Shown one piece after another: positions 34,364 to 42,522 of a stretch of DNA of 43,086 bases (position 1 is the stretch's first letter; every line of letters begins with the position of its first letter). The stretch comes from Flavobacteriales bacterium. Its GTDB lineage: Bacteria; Bacteroidota; Bacteroidia; Flavobacteriales; Flavobacteriaceae. Under the pieces are notes generated by a model. That model ran no database searches. It was not told the origin of the DNA and worked only from the letters and a program-made list of their open reading frames with translations. The DNA is taken from NCBI GenBank assembly GCA_011524915.1, contig WTJH01000188.1:1-43086 (forward strand). Reading direction: 5' to 3'. Both the position numbers and the translations under genes were made by a program.

Positions 34364-35965
34364 ATGAGTACTCTTGACTTTGTTATTATTGGCTTATATC
34401 TCCTTTTCTTTCTTGGGATAGGTTTCTTTTTTAAAGAAAATAAAAGTTCAAAAGACTATTTCTTAGGGGGGCGAAGTATGGGTTGGGGACCTTTGAGCTT
34501 ATCAACGATGGCTACTCAACTCTCGGCCATAAGTTTTATCTCAGCACCGGCCTTTGTTGGACTAAAATCAGGAGGTGGATTGCAATGGCTGACTTATGAA
34601 TTTGGGGTTCCCTTGGCAATGGCTTTTTTGATGATTGCCGTTATTCCTCCCCTTCACAAATCGGGTGTTGTAAGTGTCTATGCTTATTTAGAAAAACGGT
34701 TTGATGCATCCTCACGCTTATTGATTAGTGTGGTTTTTCAGATCAGTAGATCGGTGGCTACGGGAGTAATGGTCTATACCATGGCGCTGATTTTGCAAGC
34801 GACTATTGGAGTTGAGTTTTGGATTTCAATTGTTTTGATCGGACTGATTACTCTGATTTATTCCTACCAAGGAGGGATGAAAGCTGTCATCTGGGGAGAT
34901 GTGATTCAAATGATCATCTTGGTACTAGGGATCATCATTTGCCTCATATTTGCCCTACACGAATTAGGCGGAGTCGATAATTTTTTAAGCCAGCTCGATA
35001 GAGATCGGTTGACTGTAGTTCACTTCGATAAGTGGGGAATCAACAATGCAGACGGAACCGATGCCTTTGGCTTTTGGCCCATGGTAATTGGAGGTTTTTT
35101 TCTGTATGCCTCCTACTATGGAACCGATCAGACCCAATCGCAAAGACTCCTATCGGCTCGGGATTTACCGACCATCAAAAAACTGCTTTTTGCTAATGCT
35201 TTTTTTAGATTCCCGATCACTTTACTCTATTGCATCATGGGTTTGGCCTTAGGAACTTTGTTTTATCAGGCCAGTGGATTTGAGGCTTCTATAAACGAGG
35301 TTTATCAAGCCAATATAAACTCCTTAGCGGGGAAAAAAGCAGATTTAATGGTCCCTGTTTTTATTATCAAATACCTGCCCAATGGAATTATCGGTATTCT
35401 GATCGTGTCCATTATGTCTGCTGCGATGTCTTCTTTGAGTTCTACCGTAAATTCGCTTTCGGCCGTAACTATGGAAGATTTTGTCAAAAGGTTTCGCCCC
35501 AATATGAATGATCAACAATATATCTTTGGTTCGCGTTTGTTATCTCTTTTTTGGGGGCTTGTTTGTCTGTTTTTTGCCTTTTTTGCCGGTAATATAGAAG
35601 GCACTGTAATCGAGGTTATCAATAAAATTGGCTCTGTATTTTATGGACCTATATTGGGAGCATTTATCCTGGCAATAATGACCAAAAACACCCATGCAAG
35701 AGGTGCTAATATTGGAATCCTCACGGGGGTACTCTTTAACATTTTCCTATGGCTTTATGTACCCTCCATTTTTTGGTTTTGGTGGAATGCTATTGGTTGT
35801 CTGACAACCATCGCTGTTGGAATGCTTTCCAGTCGTTTGATCCAACAAAAGGTAAACCAGGTTCAACCCATAGAATACTACGGAGGGGCAAAGGAATTGT
35901 TCCTGCTGGTCGGTTTTTTTGTTCTTATATTAGGGATTAGCCTTTTAATACCCGTATTGATCTGA
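34364..35965 (+). CDS. Sodium:solute symporter (SSS family)
   Basis: This is a 533-residue inner-membrane transporter with about 13 helices. The SSS pattern is clear from the start: FFKENKSSKDYFLGGRSMGW, ATQLSAISFISAPAF and YSYQGGMKAVIWGDVIQMII. The sodium-site helix text is IIGILIVSIMSAAMSSLSSTVNS. Family members import sugars, amino acids, vitamins or organic anions with Na+. Between a glycosylglycerate-hydrolase-like gene (12-base gap) and a glycerate kinase gene (one-base overlap) the likely cargo is a glycosylglycerate or glycerate. Sequence alone does not fix the substrate. Confidence 0.95.
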   Translation: MSTLDFVIIGLYLLFFLGIGFFFKENKSSKDYFLGGRSMGWGPLSLSTMATQLSAISFISAPAFVGLKSGGGLQWLTYEFGVPLAMAFLMIAVIPPLHKSGVVSVYAYLEKRFDASSRLLISVVFQISRSVATGVMVYTMALILQATIGVEFWISIVLIGLITLIYSYQGGMKAVIWGDVIQMIILVLGIIICLIFALHELGGVDNFLSQLDRDRLTVVHFDKWGINNADGTDAFGFWPMVIGGFFLYASYYGTDQTQSQRLLSARDLPTIKKLLFANAFFRFPITLLYCIMGLALGTLFYQASGFEASINEVYQANINSLAGKKADLMVPVFIIKYLPNGIIGILIVSIMSAAMSSLSSTVNSLSAVTMEDFVKRFRPNMNDQQYIFGSRLLSLFWGLVCLFFAFFAGNIEGTVIEVINKIGSVFYGPILGAFILAIMTKNTHARGANIGILTGVLFNIFLWLYVPSIFWFWWNAIGCLTTIAVGMLSSRLIQQKVNQVQPIEYYGGAKELFLLVGFFVLILGISLLIPVLI

Positions 35966-37092
35966 TGCATGTTGTTATTGTTCCCGATTCCTTTAAAGAA
36001 AATCTTACGGCTATCGAAGTTGCAGACGCCATTGGAGATGGCGTTTTAGATGTGGCTCCCCAAGCGCAAGTGTCAAAATTCCCCTTTTCAGACGGGGGCG
36101 AAGGAAGCTTGGATGTCCTTTGCAGACATGCTCAAGGAAAATTAATCTCATGCGCCACTTCAAATGCTTTAGGGGAACCCATAGAAGCCCAATACTTCTT
36201 ATTCGAAGATGGACATACGGCCTGGGTAGAGCTTTCTCAAGCTGCTGGACTGGCACAAATTCTGCCCAATAAACGGAATATTTTAAAAGCGACAACCTAT
36301 GGAACAGGCCTTCAGATCCGCGATGCAATCAACAAAGGATGTACCCATATTATTTTGGGAGTGGGAGGAAGCGCAACAAACGATGGCGGGGCAGGAATCT
36401 TCCAAGCCCTCGGAGGAAAACTCCTGGATCAGCAAGGGAACCCCCTGGCTTATGGCGGACAACATTTAAAAAACTTAGACCGTATCGTCCCCCCGGAATC
36501 AATGGAGCATATGCAATGGACCATTGCTTGCGATGTAGAAAACCCCTTGCTTGGACCCTATGGAGCAACCCAAACCTATGGTCCTCAAAAAGGGGCTACC
36601 CCAGATATGATTGAAGATCTAGAATTTGGTCTAACCCATTTTTCCAACTTAATTTTTCAACGGTACAATCGAGACATTCGCTCATTAAAAGGCGGTGGTG
36701 CAGCTGGCGGGACAGCAGCAGGGATGTTCGGTTTTGTTAACGCAACTGTAAAATCCGGATTTTCTTTATTGGCACAAATGACCGCTTTGGAACGCATTCT
36801 GTCTCAAGCAGACTTGATATATACTGGGGAAGGTAAAATCGATGCCCAATCCCTCCACGGTAAACTTACGGTTGCTGTAGCCCGTTTGGGAAAAAAACAC
36901 AAGATTCCTGTCATCGGACTCGGAGGAACAATCGAAGGTCCTTACGACACCCTTTATCAGGAGGGGTTTAGCGGAATCTTCTCTATCCAAAAGGGTCCCA
37001 TTTCTCTCGAAGAATCGAAAACGAATGCCTCTCAACTCCTCCGGGATGCCAGTAGCAGGATAACACAGCTGTATGCACTGGCCAAGCCCTAA
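35965..37092 (+). CDS. Glycerate kinase (GlxK/GarK family)
   Basis: The enzyme phosphorylates D-glycerate, usually to 2-phosphoglycerate in this family, so feeding lower glycolysis. The 375-residue protein opens with VVIVPDSFKENLTAIEVADAI. It carries the family signatures FPFSDGGEGSLDVL, ILGVGGSATNDGGAGIFQAL (about 130-149), GGGAAGGTAAGMFGFVNA and IYTGEGKIDAQSLHGK. Its ATG shares one base with the symporter stop (TGATG), so the two are coupled. The product name for position of phosphorylation is family knowledge, not read from the sequence. It is last in the three-gene operon. Confidence 0.96.
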   Translation: MHVVIVPDSFKENLTAIEVADAIGDGVLDVAPQAQVSKFPFSDGGEGSLDVLCRHAQGKLISCATSNALGEPIEAQYFLFEDGHTAWVELSQAAGLAQILPNKRNILKATTYGTGLQIRDAINKGCTHIILGVGGSATNDGGAGIFQALGGKLLDQQGNPLAYGGQHLKNLDRIVPPESMEHMQWTIACDVENPLLGPYGATQTYGPQKGATPDMIEDLEFGLTHFSNLIFQRYNRDIRSLKGGGAAGGTAAGMFGFVNATVKSGFSLLAQMTALERILSQADLIYTGEGKIDAQSLHGKLTVAVARLGKKHKIPVIGLGGTIEGPYDTLYQEGFSGIFSIQKGPISLEESKTNASQLLRDASSRITQLYALAKP

Positions 37093-37133
37093 CGGCCCCT
37101 CAATTCCGTAGGCAACTCCAAAAAGATACAGAC

Positions 37134-37166
37134 AAAAAAAAGGGATTACAGAACTGTAATCCCTTT
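37134..37166 (-). terminator. Intrinsic terminator of tRNA-Gln
   Basis: A perfect 13-bp inverted repeat (37139-37151 with 37154-37166, core GGGATTACAG/CTGTAATCCC) with a two-base spacer lies seven bases beyond the tRNA 3' end. On the minus strand it runs into eight U. On the plus strand there is no U-tract, so it serves the tRNA rather than the glycerate kinase operon, though the hairpin also sits downstream of that gene. Confidence 0.92.
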
Positions 37167-37172
37167 AGCAAG

Positions 37173-37245
37173 TTGGCCCACTAGGGCTCGAACCTAGACT
37201 CTTCTGAACCAAAATCAGACGTGTTGCCAGTTACACCATGGGCCA
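37173..37245 (-). tRNA. tRNA-Gln (anticodon UUG)
   Basis: A full cloverleaf is present on the minus strand. The acceptor stem pairs TGGCCCA with TGGGCCA over seven base pairs. The D arm is GTGT/ACAC. The anticodon stem TCTGA/TCAGA holds the loop TTTTGGT, giving anticodon UUG. The T arm CTAGG/CCTAG holds TTCGAGC. The first base pair U-A and the discriminator A are typical for glutamine tRNA. The 3' CCA is not encoded and must be added by nucleotidyltransferase. Confidence 0.97.
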
Positions 37246-37254
37246 TTGCGGATG

Positions 37255-37262
37255 CAAATTTA
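37255..37262 (-). promoter_or_regulatory. Predicted -7 element for tRNA-Gln
   Basis: TAAATTTG on the minus strand fits TAnnTTTG exactly and ends 9 bases before the mature tRNA 5' end, leaving a very short 5' trailer for RNase P. No clear TTTG -33 element is seen. Confidence 0.4.
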
Positions 37263-37402
37263 AATGTTTTTTAAAAAATAGCCTAACGGGAATAAAAATT
37301 AATGCTCTGAATCAAAATAGTATTGAAAATTAGGGGAAGAGGAATTCTTTTGGATAGGTTCTTTGGAGGATTAATGTGTAATTTAGGCGTAAAATTTTTG
37401 GA

Positions 37403-40400
37403 ATGGATCGGCAGCGATTTAGTTTTTGGAATAGAATTACCGGCGGTAGTGTATTTAGTATTGCGTTAACCACTTTTTGGCTTACGGTAGAGCCTACGGC
37501 CAGCTTTTGGGATTGTGCAGAATATATTGCCACCTCAGCAAAACTCCAAATTGGACACCCTCCAGGGGCGCCATTTTTTCAGATGATGGGAGCCTTTTTC
37601 TCCATCTTTGCTACTTCCCCAGAAAATATCGCCTATAGTGTCAACCTGATGTCGGTATTCTCTAGTGCCTTTACCATTCTATTTCTCTATTTAACCCTGA
37701 GCCTTCTTCTGCGGAAACTCCCACAATTTCAAAACTTGAACGATCGAAGTTCACAAATCACTTTTTTTGGAAGTGCGGCTTTGGGTGCTTTAGCGTTTTG
37801 TTTTTCGGATAGTTTTTGGTTCAATGCTGTAGAAGCCGAAGTTTATGCCATGGCCACCTGTATTTTAGCCCTTCTTTTTTGGTTGGGCTTACGTTGGGAA
37901 GCTGACATGGACGAGCCCAATGGTGACCGATGGTTATTACTTATCGCTTTTGTTATTGGTCTTTCCTTTGGAGTCCACTTTATGGGACTCCTAACCCTGC
38001 CAGCTATTGGCATGATCTATTATTTTAAAAAATATTCAAAACCTACGCTTCAAGGTTTTTTGACTGCCAATATTCTTTCGGTAGCTGTTTTACTGTTTAT
38101 CTTTAAGTTATTACTTCCGCTAACGCTGGCCTTTTTTGGGAAATCGGAAGTCTTCTTTGTAAATACTTTTGGACTGCCTTTCAATAGCGGAACCATAATT
38201 GCGGGCTTGGCTTTTGTATTGTTTTTTGTTTATGCCTTACGTCTTACGCGATCTCGTGGATGGATTCAAGCCAATACTTTGATCCTTTGTACCATGTTTT
38301 TATTGATTGGTTTTTCCTCTTGGATTATGATTCCAATTCGAGCCAATGCCAATACCGTAATCAATGAAAACAATCCCTCGGATGCACGCCAACTGTTAGC
38401 CTATTACAACTTGGAACAGTACCCGGAAACGCATTTATTTTTTGGACCGATGTTTTCTGACATCTACGCTGGACAAGACGACTTGGAGCCCTACACAGAC
38501 GAAAAACCCAAATATGAGCAAGATCACAAAACGGGAAAATATGTCATCGTAAACCATTGGGAAAACGCTCGGGTCAATTCCAATGCCAAACACAGAGGGC
38601 TTTTACCTCGACTTTGGAGCACCGAACACGCGGGGAATTATATGAACTTCACCCAGCCTTTAGATTTTCAAATTGCCGCACCTTTTCGAAATTCTGAAGC
38701 CCTCCAACAACGGGTCAATGAATTTCGTCAAGAAGCAGCAGAAGGATTAGCCGATGGAGATGCCTATCATCAATTCTTTAAAACCTTAGGCCCCTACCTA
38801 GAAATTGAAAAGCCAAGCTTTTGGAGTAACCTGCAATTTCTTTTTAACTATCAAGTCAACTATATGTACTGGCGCTACTTTATGTGGAATTTTGCTGGCC
38901 GCCAAAACGATATACAAGGAGACTATACCGTACTTCATGGAAACTGGCTCAGCGGTATCCCGCTAGTGGACGAAATACGTCTGGGCAATCAGGATCAACT
39001 CCCTACAGACGCCCAAAACAACAAAGCCCGAAACACCTATTACCTACTCCCCCTACTTTTAGGGATATTTGGCCTGTACTTCCTCTATTCCCAAGATCCG
39101 AAACGTTTTTGGGTGCTGCTGCTCTTTTTCTTGTTTACGGGATTGGCATTAAAAGTATATCTAAACGAACGCCCATTTGAACCTCGTGAAAGAGACTATG
39201 CTTTGGTCGGATCCTTTTATGTTTTTTGTATCTGGATAGGAATGGGGGCTTTTGCTTTAGCGCATAAAGCTGGCCAATGGATCAAACAGCAATGGGCCCA
39301 ACCCGCAGCCATTGCTCTTTGCTTTTTTGCTGTACCCTTGCTGATGGCTTCCGAAAACTGGGACGATCACGACAGATCCAATCGCTATACCGCTCAAGCG
39401 GTCGCTAGAGGATATCTGACCTCCATCCAAAAAGACGCTGGGGCAATGATATTTTCCATTGGGGACAACGATACTTTTGCCCTCTGGTATGCGCAGGACA
39501 TCGAAGGATATAGAACTGATGTACGTACCATAAACACCAGTTTATTCGCTACCGATTGGTATATCGACCAAATGAAGCGCAAAACCTATGAGAGCGATCC
39601 CATTCCCTCTCAAATTACCCACGACCGCTATGCCTACGGGACTCGCGACTACCTAAAATATGAAGCCATTATTGATAGCGTCCGGTGGGATATCAAAGAT
39701 TTTGTGAATTGGGTAAGTTCCGATCATCCGCGAACAAAATATAAAACCTTGATCCTTCAATCCGGGGGAGATCCGAACCAGTACCCCAAAGGAACTCAAG
39801 AAATGGTATACTACCCTACCAACAAAATTCGAGTGCCAGTAAACAAGGAAAATGTATTGCGTTCGGGCTTGGTAAAACCTGAAAATGCAGATTTAATTGT
39901 TCCCTATATCGATATCGATTTACCCGAATCTGGCATCACCAAAAACCAGATGATGATGCTGGATATCTTAGCGAACAACGATTGGAAAAGACCGATCTAT
40001 TTTACAGGAGGGAGTTATGAAGCCTCCGAATATATGTGGATGAAAGAGTATCTAGAATTGGAGGGCTTGGTGTATAAGCTGGTCCCTATTCGGACAGAAC
40101 TCAGTAAAAATAATCCGTATTTGATGGGGCGTTTAGACAGTCAGAATATGTATGCCGCCGTACAAAAATGGGATTGGGGTAATAGTCAAGACCCCGGAAT
40201 TTATCACGACCCTGAAACGAGAAAAAACAGCATTACCTATCGCTCGAACTTAGCCCGATTGGCAGAACAACTCATCAATGAGGGGCAAAAGGAAAAAGCC
40301 ATGGAAATCATCGATCTAGCTCTAGAAAAAATGCCGGTAGATTTCTTCGGATACTACAGTCTTTTGGTACCCTTTGTGGACGGCTACTATCGTTTGGGAG

Positions 40401-40972
40401 CTATAGATAAAGCACGTACACTTTCCCGACAATTGGCGCAAAAACACCAAGAGCGATTGCGCTATTTTAACAGCTTATCTCCAGAGCTTCAATACAATTT
40501 AGGACAAGAGGTCATTACGGATATCGAACGTTTTAGAACTCTAGTAGAGGCTACATTAGAACACGAAGACAGTGATTTATTAGCCACCCAATTGGACGAT
40601 TTTATTCAGGCAGCTCAGCCCTTCAGTTACCTCTATGGCACTTTTGATTTTTATCTTCCCTTACGAGATGCTGCTGAAGGCTACTATATAGCTGAGCAAC
40701 CCCAAAAGGCACAGGCTTTATTAGAAAAAATCACGCTCGCATTCGAAGAACGAATGCAAGTGTATGCCGGTATTTCTAAAGAGGCTCGTGTCTATTATAT
40801 GGACCGAATCAAGTCGGACATCATCGAGTTTAGACGGGTGGTGTTTATCGCCCAAGCCAACGATTCAAGTTCTTTTGGAAGCACTTTAGAAAAGCGATTC
40901 AACAAAAGCTTAAGCTTTATGACGGAGGAAGAATTTGTGGGAAGCCCTACAGGTGATCCTGAAGTAGAGTAA
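37403..40972 (+). CDS. DUF2723 family polytopic membrane protein (GT-C glycosyltransferase-like)
   Basis: This 1189-residue protein has the DUF2723 opening: FWLTVEPTASFWDCAEYIAT and KLQIGHPPGAPFFQMMGAFF. Acidic residues in the first periplasmic loop recall the catalytic loop of protein O-mannosyltransferases. About seven helices lie in residues 15-310. Another block follows at about 545-650 around YYLLPLLLGIFGLYFLY, with FEPRERDYALVGSFYVFCIW between helices. The C-terminal half is soluble, with IFSIGDNDTFALWYAQDIEG and helical repeats of TPR character (EKAMEIIDLALEKMPVDFFG). The family is thought to be a GT-C enzyme, possibly lipid-linked-sugar dependent; no substrate can be named. It stands alone on the plus strand, and its 3' end overlaps the convergent thioredoxin-like gene by 26 bases. 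Confidence 0.9.
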   Translation: MDRQRFSFWNRITGGSVFSIALTTFWLTVEPTASFWDCAEYIATSAKLQIGHPPGAPFFQMMGAFFSIFATSPENIAYSVNLMSVFSSAFTILFLYLTLSLLLRKLPQFQNLNDRSSQITFFGSAALGALAFCFSDSFWFNAVEAEVYAMATCILALLFWLGLRWEADMDEPNGDRWLLLIAFVIGLSFGVHFMGLLTLPAIGMIYYFKKYSKPTLQGFLTANILSVAVLLFIFKLLLPLTLAFFGKSEVFFVNTFGLPFNSGTIIAGLAFVLFFVYALRLTRSRGWIQANTLILCTMFLLIGFSSWIMIPIRANANTVINENNPSDARQLLAYYNLEQYPETHLFFGPMFSDIYAGQDDLEPYTDEKPKYEQDHKTGKYVIVNHWENARVNSNAKHRGLLPRLWSTEHAGNYMNFTQPLDFQIAAPFRNSEALQQRVNEFRQEAAEGLADGDAYHQFFKTLGPYLEIEKPSFWSNLQFLFNYQVNYMYWRYFMWNFAGRQNDIQGDYTVLHGNWLSGIPLVDEIRLGNQDQLPTDAQNNKARNTYYLLPLLLGIFGLYFLYSQDPKRFWVLLLFFLFTGLALKVYLNERPFEPRERDYALVGSFYVFCIWIGMGAFALAHKAGQWIKQQWAQPAAIALCFFAVPLLMASENWDDHDRSNRYTAQAVARGYLTSIQKDAGAMIFSIGDNDTFALWYAQDIEGYRTDVRTINTSLFATDWYIDQMKRKTYESDPIPSQITHDRYAYGTRDYLKYEAIIDSVRWDIKDFVNWVSSDHPRTKYKTLILQSGGDPNQYPKGTQEMVYYPTNKIRVPVNKENVLRSGLVKPENADLIVPYIDIDLPESGITKNQMMMLDILANNDWKRPIYFTGGSYEASEYMWMKEYLELEGLVYKLVPIRTELSKNNPYLMGRLDSQNMYAAVQKWDWGNSQDPGIYHDPETRKNSITYRSNLARLAEQLINEGQKEKAMEIIDLALEKMPVDFFGYYSLLVPFVDGYYRLGAIDKARTLSRQLAQKHQERLRYFNSLSPELQYNLGQEVITDIERFRTLVEATLEHEDSDLLATQLDDFIQAAQPFSYLYGTFDFYLPLRDAAEGYYIAEQPQKAQALLEKITLAFEERMQVYAGISKEARVYYMDRIKSDIIEFRRVVFIAQANDSSSFGSTLEKRFNKSLSFMTEEEFVGSPTGDPEVE

Positions 40973-41243
40973 TCAGCGTATTGGCATCTTGATCGCCACT
41001 TTGACGCCAAACCATTTCGTTGCGTTTGTAGATCATCAAGGTAGGTAAGACCTTAACTCTAAGGGCTGTGGCTAACTTTTGGTTTTTATCAATTTCGATT
41101 TTGATGACCTTGGCGCGATCTCCCAGCGCTGCGGCTACATCCTTCAGGATGGGATGCATCTGAACAGAGAGGTCGTCGAACTGTTTGTAAAACACTAACA
41201 AGAGTGGTATTTGTTCGTCTAATAACTCGCCAAACTTAGACAT
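40947..41243 (-). CDS. Thioredoxin-fold protein lacking the CxxC redox motif
   Basis: This 98-residue cytoplasmic protein has the thioredoxin core order. The first strand PLLLVFY is followed by the active-site helix, then the central strand KVIKIEIDKN, the cis-Pro loop VKVLPTLMIYK (Pro67) and a C-terminal helix. Where WCGPC should stand it reads YKQFDDLSVQM, with no cysteine at all in the protein, so it cannot do dithiol exchange. A non-catalytic binding or chaperone role is possible. I chose the ATG at 41243; a TTG at 41285 would add 14 residues. It lies 56 bases after the metallophosphoesterase gene and probably belongs to the same transcript. Confidence 0.82.
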   Translation of the reverse strand: MSKFGELLDEQIPLLLVFYKQFDDLSVQMHPILKDVAAALGDRAKVIKIEIDKNQKLATALRVKVLPTLMIYKRNEMVWRQSGDQDANTLITLLQDHL

Positions 41244-41299
41244 AGGATAGGCTTGATGTTCCAGTTGTTGAACAAAAGTAAACAATTTTTTGAGCTCTG

Positions 41300-42517
41300 C
41301 TACGCACCTCTAAGTTCTAGGAGGGTGATCTCTGGCCACATCCCCACACGTCCAGGGTATGCCAGATAGCCAAATCCACGATTCACATGCAACCATTGAT
41401 CGGCTTTTTTGTAAAGGCCAACCCACTGTTTGTATCGCCATTGTACCGGACTCCATTTAAACCATCCGGGAATTTCAATCCCAAATTGCATCCCGTGCGT
41501 GTGGCCGCTAAGGGTCATTTCAAAAGGCATGGGATGAGGTAAAACCTCGGCTTCCCAATGCGAAGGATCGTGACTCATCAATATTTTAAAATCATCGGGG
41601 CGGATTTGAGCTGTAGCCCGATTGAGGTCTCCCGCTTTTTTAAAGCCCCCTTTTCCCCAATTTTCGACCCCTACAATAGCGATTCGATCGGTATCTCTTT
41701 CTAGAACGACAGCTTCATTACACAACAGCCGGAATCCCATCTGTGCTTGTAGGGATTTTAAGCGCTCTAGGTTTGCTACTTTTTCTTCTGGACTGCCCCA
41801 TGCCACATAATCTCCATAATCGTGATTCCCCAAAACAGAAAACTTCCCCAGAGGCGCAGTAAGCTGACCTAAAGCCTCTACCCAAGGCTCGGCCTCTGTA
41901 GCTTTATTGTTGACCATATCTCCGGTAAACAAAATTACATCGGCTTGTTGTTTTTGAATGAGGTCTAAGCCGTATTGGACTTTGGCTGGATCATCGAAAC
42001 TTCCGGCATGAAAATCTGATATCTGAAGTACTTTAAGCCCTTCAAATGCTTTGGGAAGATTAGGGAAGTTTAGGGTGTAGTGTAGAACTTTATAATTATA
42101 CCTGCCCTTAAACATACCGTAGAGTAAAGCCCCAAACGGAATGGCCCCCAATCCTAATGCAATTTGTGCTAGAAATTTTCGCCGGCTTGGAAAATAGTCG
42201 GTCTGGGATTGTTGTGTAAAAAAGCGATATATGGCTTGTGGAATCCGGAAGATATCCTCTGTTACCAAAAACAAAAGAGCTACCATTTGGAACGCAAACA
42301 GAGCAAAAAAGACACCCATCACATAGCTCATACGGCGATTGATGCCTTGGGCTTGATTTTGGAGTTCAAATGCCTGATAAATCAGCGCCCCGTAGATACA
42401 AAATACAAGAGCGATATAAGCGATCCACAGCCAACGGTTTTGACTTACCGTTCTTACGATTTGAAAAATATAATACTGGAATAAAAGCGTGCATGCGATA
42501 AATATAAACAGGCGCAT
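41300..42517 (-). CDS. Membrane-anchored metallophosphoesterase (YkuE-like)
   Basis: This 405-residue protein has three N-terminal hydrophobic helices (about 1-22, 30-50 and 63-85). A cytoplasm-like basic stretch then contains SRRKFLAQIALGLGAIPFGA, which is a twin-arginine motif followed by a fourth helix. The calcineurin-type phosphoesterase domain carries all metal motifs: ISDFHAGSFDD, FTGDMVNN, LGNHDYGDY, SHDPSHW and LSGHTHGMQFG. Related proteins act on lipid or nucleotide phosphates outside the membrane; the substrate here is unknown. The ATG at 42517, five bases after the dGTPase stop, gives a clean membrane start. The longer frame from 42595 lies inside the dGTPase gene and is rejected. 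Confidence 0.93.
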   Translation of the reverse strand: MRLFIFIACTLLFQYYIFQIVRTVSQNRWLWIAYIALVFCIYGALIYQAFELQNQAQGINRRMSYVMGVFFALFAFQMVALLFLVTEDIFRIPQAIYRFFTQQSQTDYFPSRRKFLAQIALGLGAIPFGALLYGMFKGRYNYKVLHYTLNFPNLPKAFEGLKVLQISDFHAGSFDDPAKVQYGLDLIQKQQADVILFTGDMVNNKATEAEPWVEALGQLTAPLGKFSVLGNHDYGDYVAWGSPEEKVANLERLKSLQAQMGFRLLCNEAVVLERDTDRIAIVGVENWGKGGFKKAGDLNRATAQIRPDDFKILMSHDPSHWEAEVLPHPMPFEMTLSGHTHGMQFGIEIPGWFKWSPVQWRYKQWVGLYKKADQWLHVNRGFGYLAYPGRVGMWPEITLLELRGA

Positions 42518-42522
42518 ATAAC

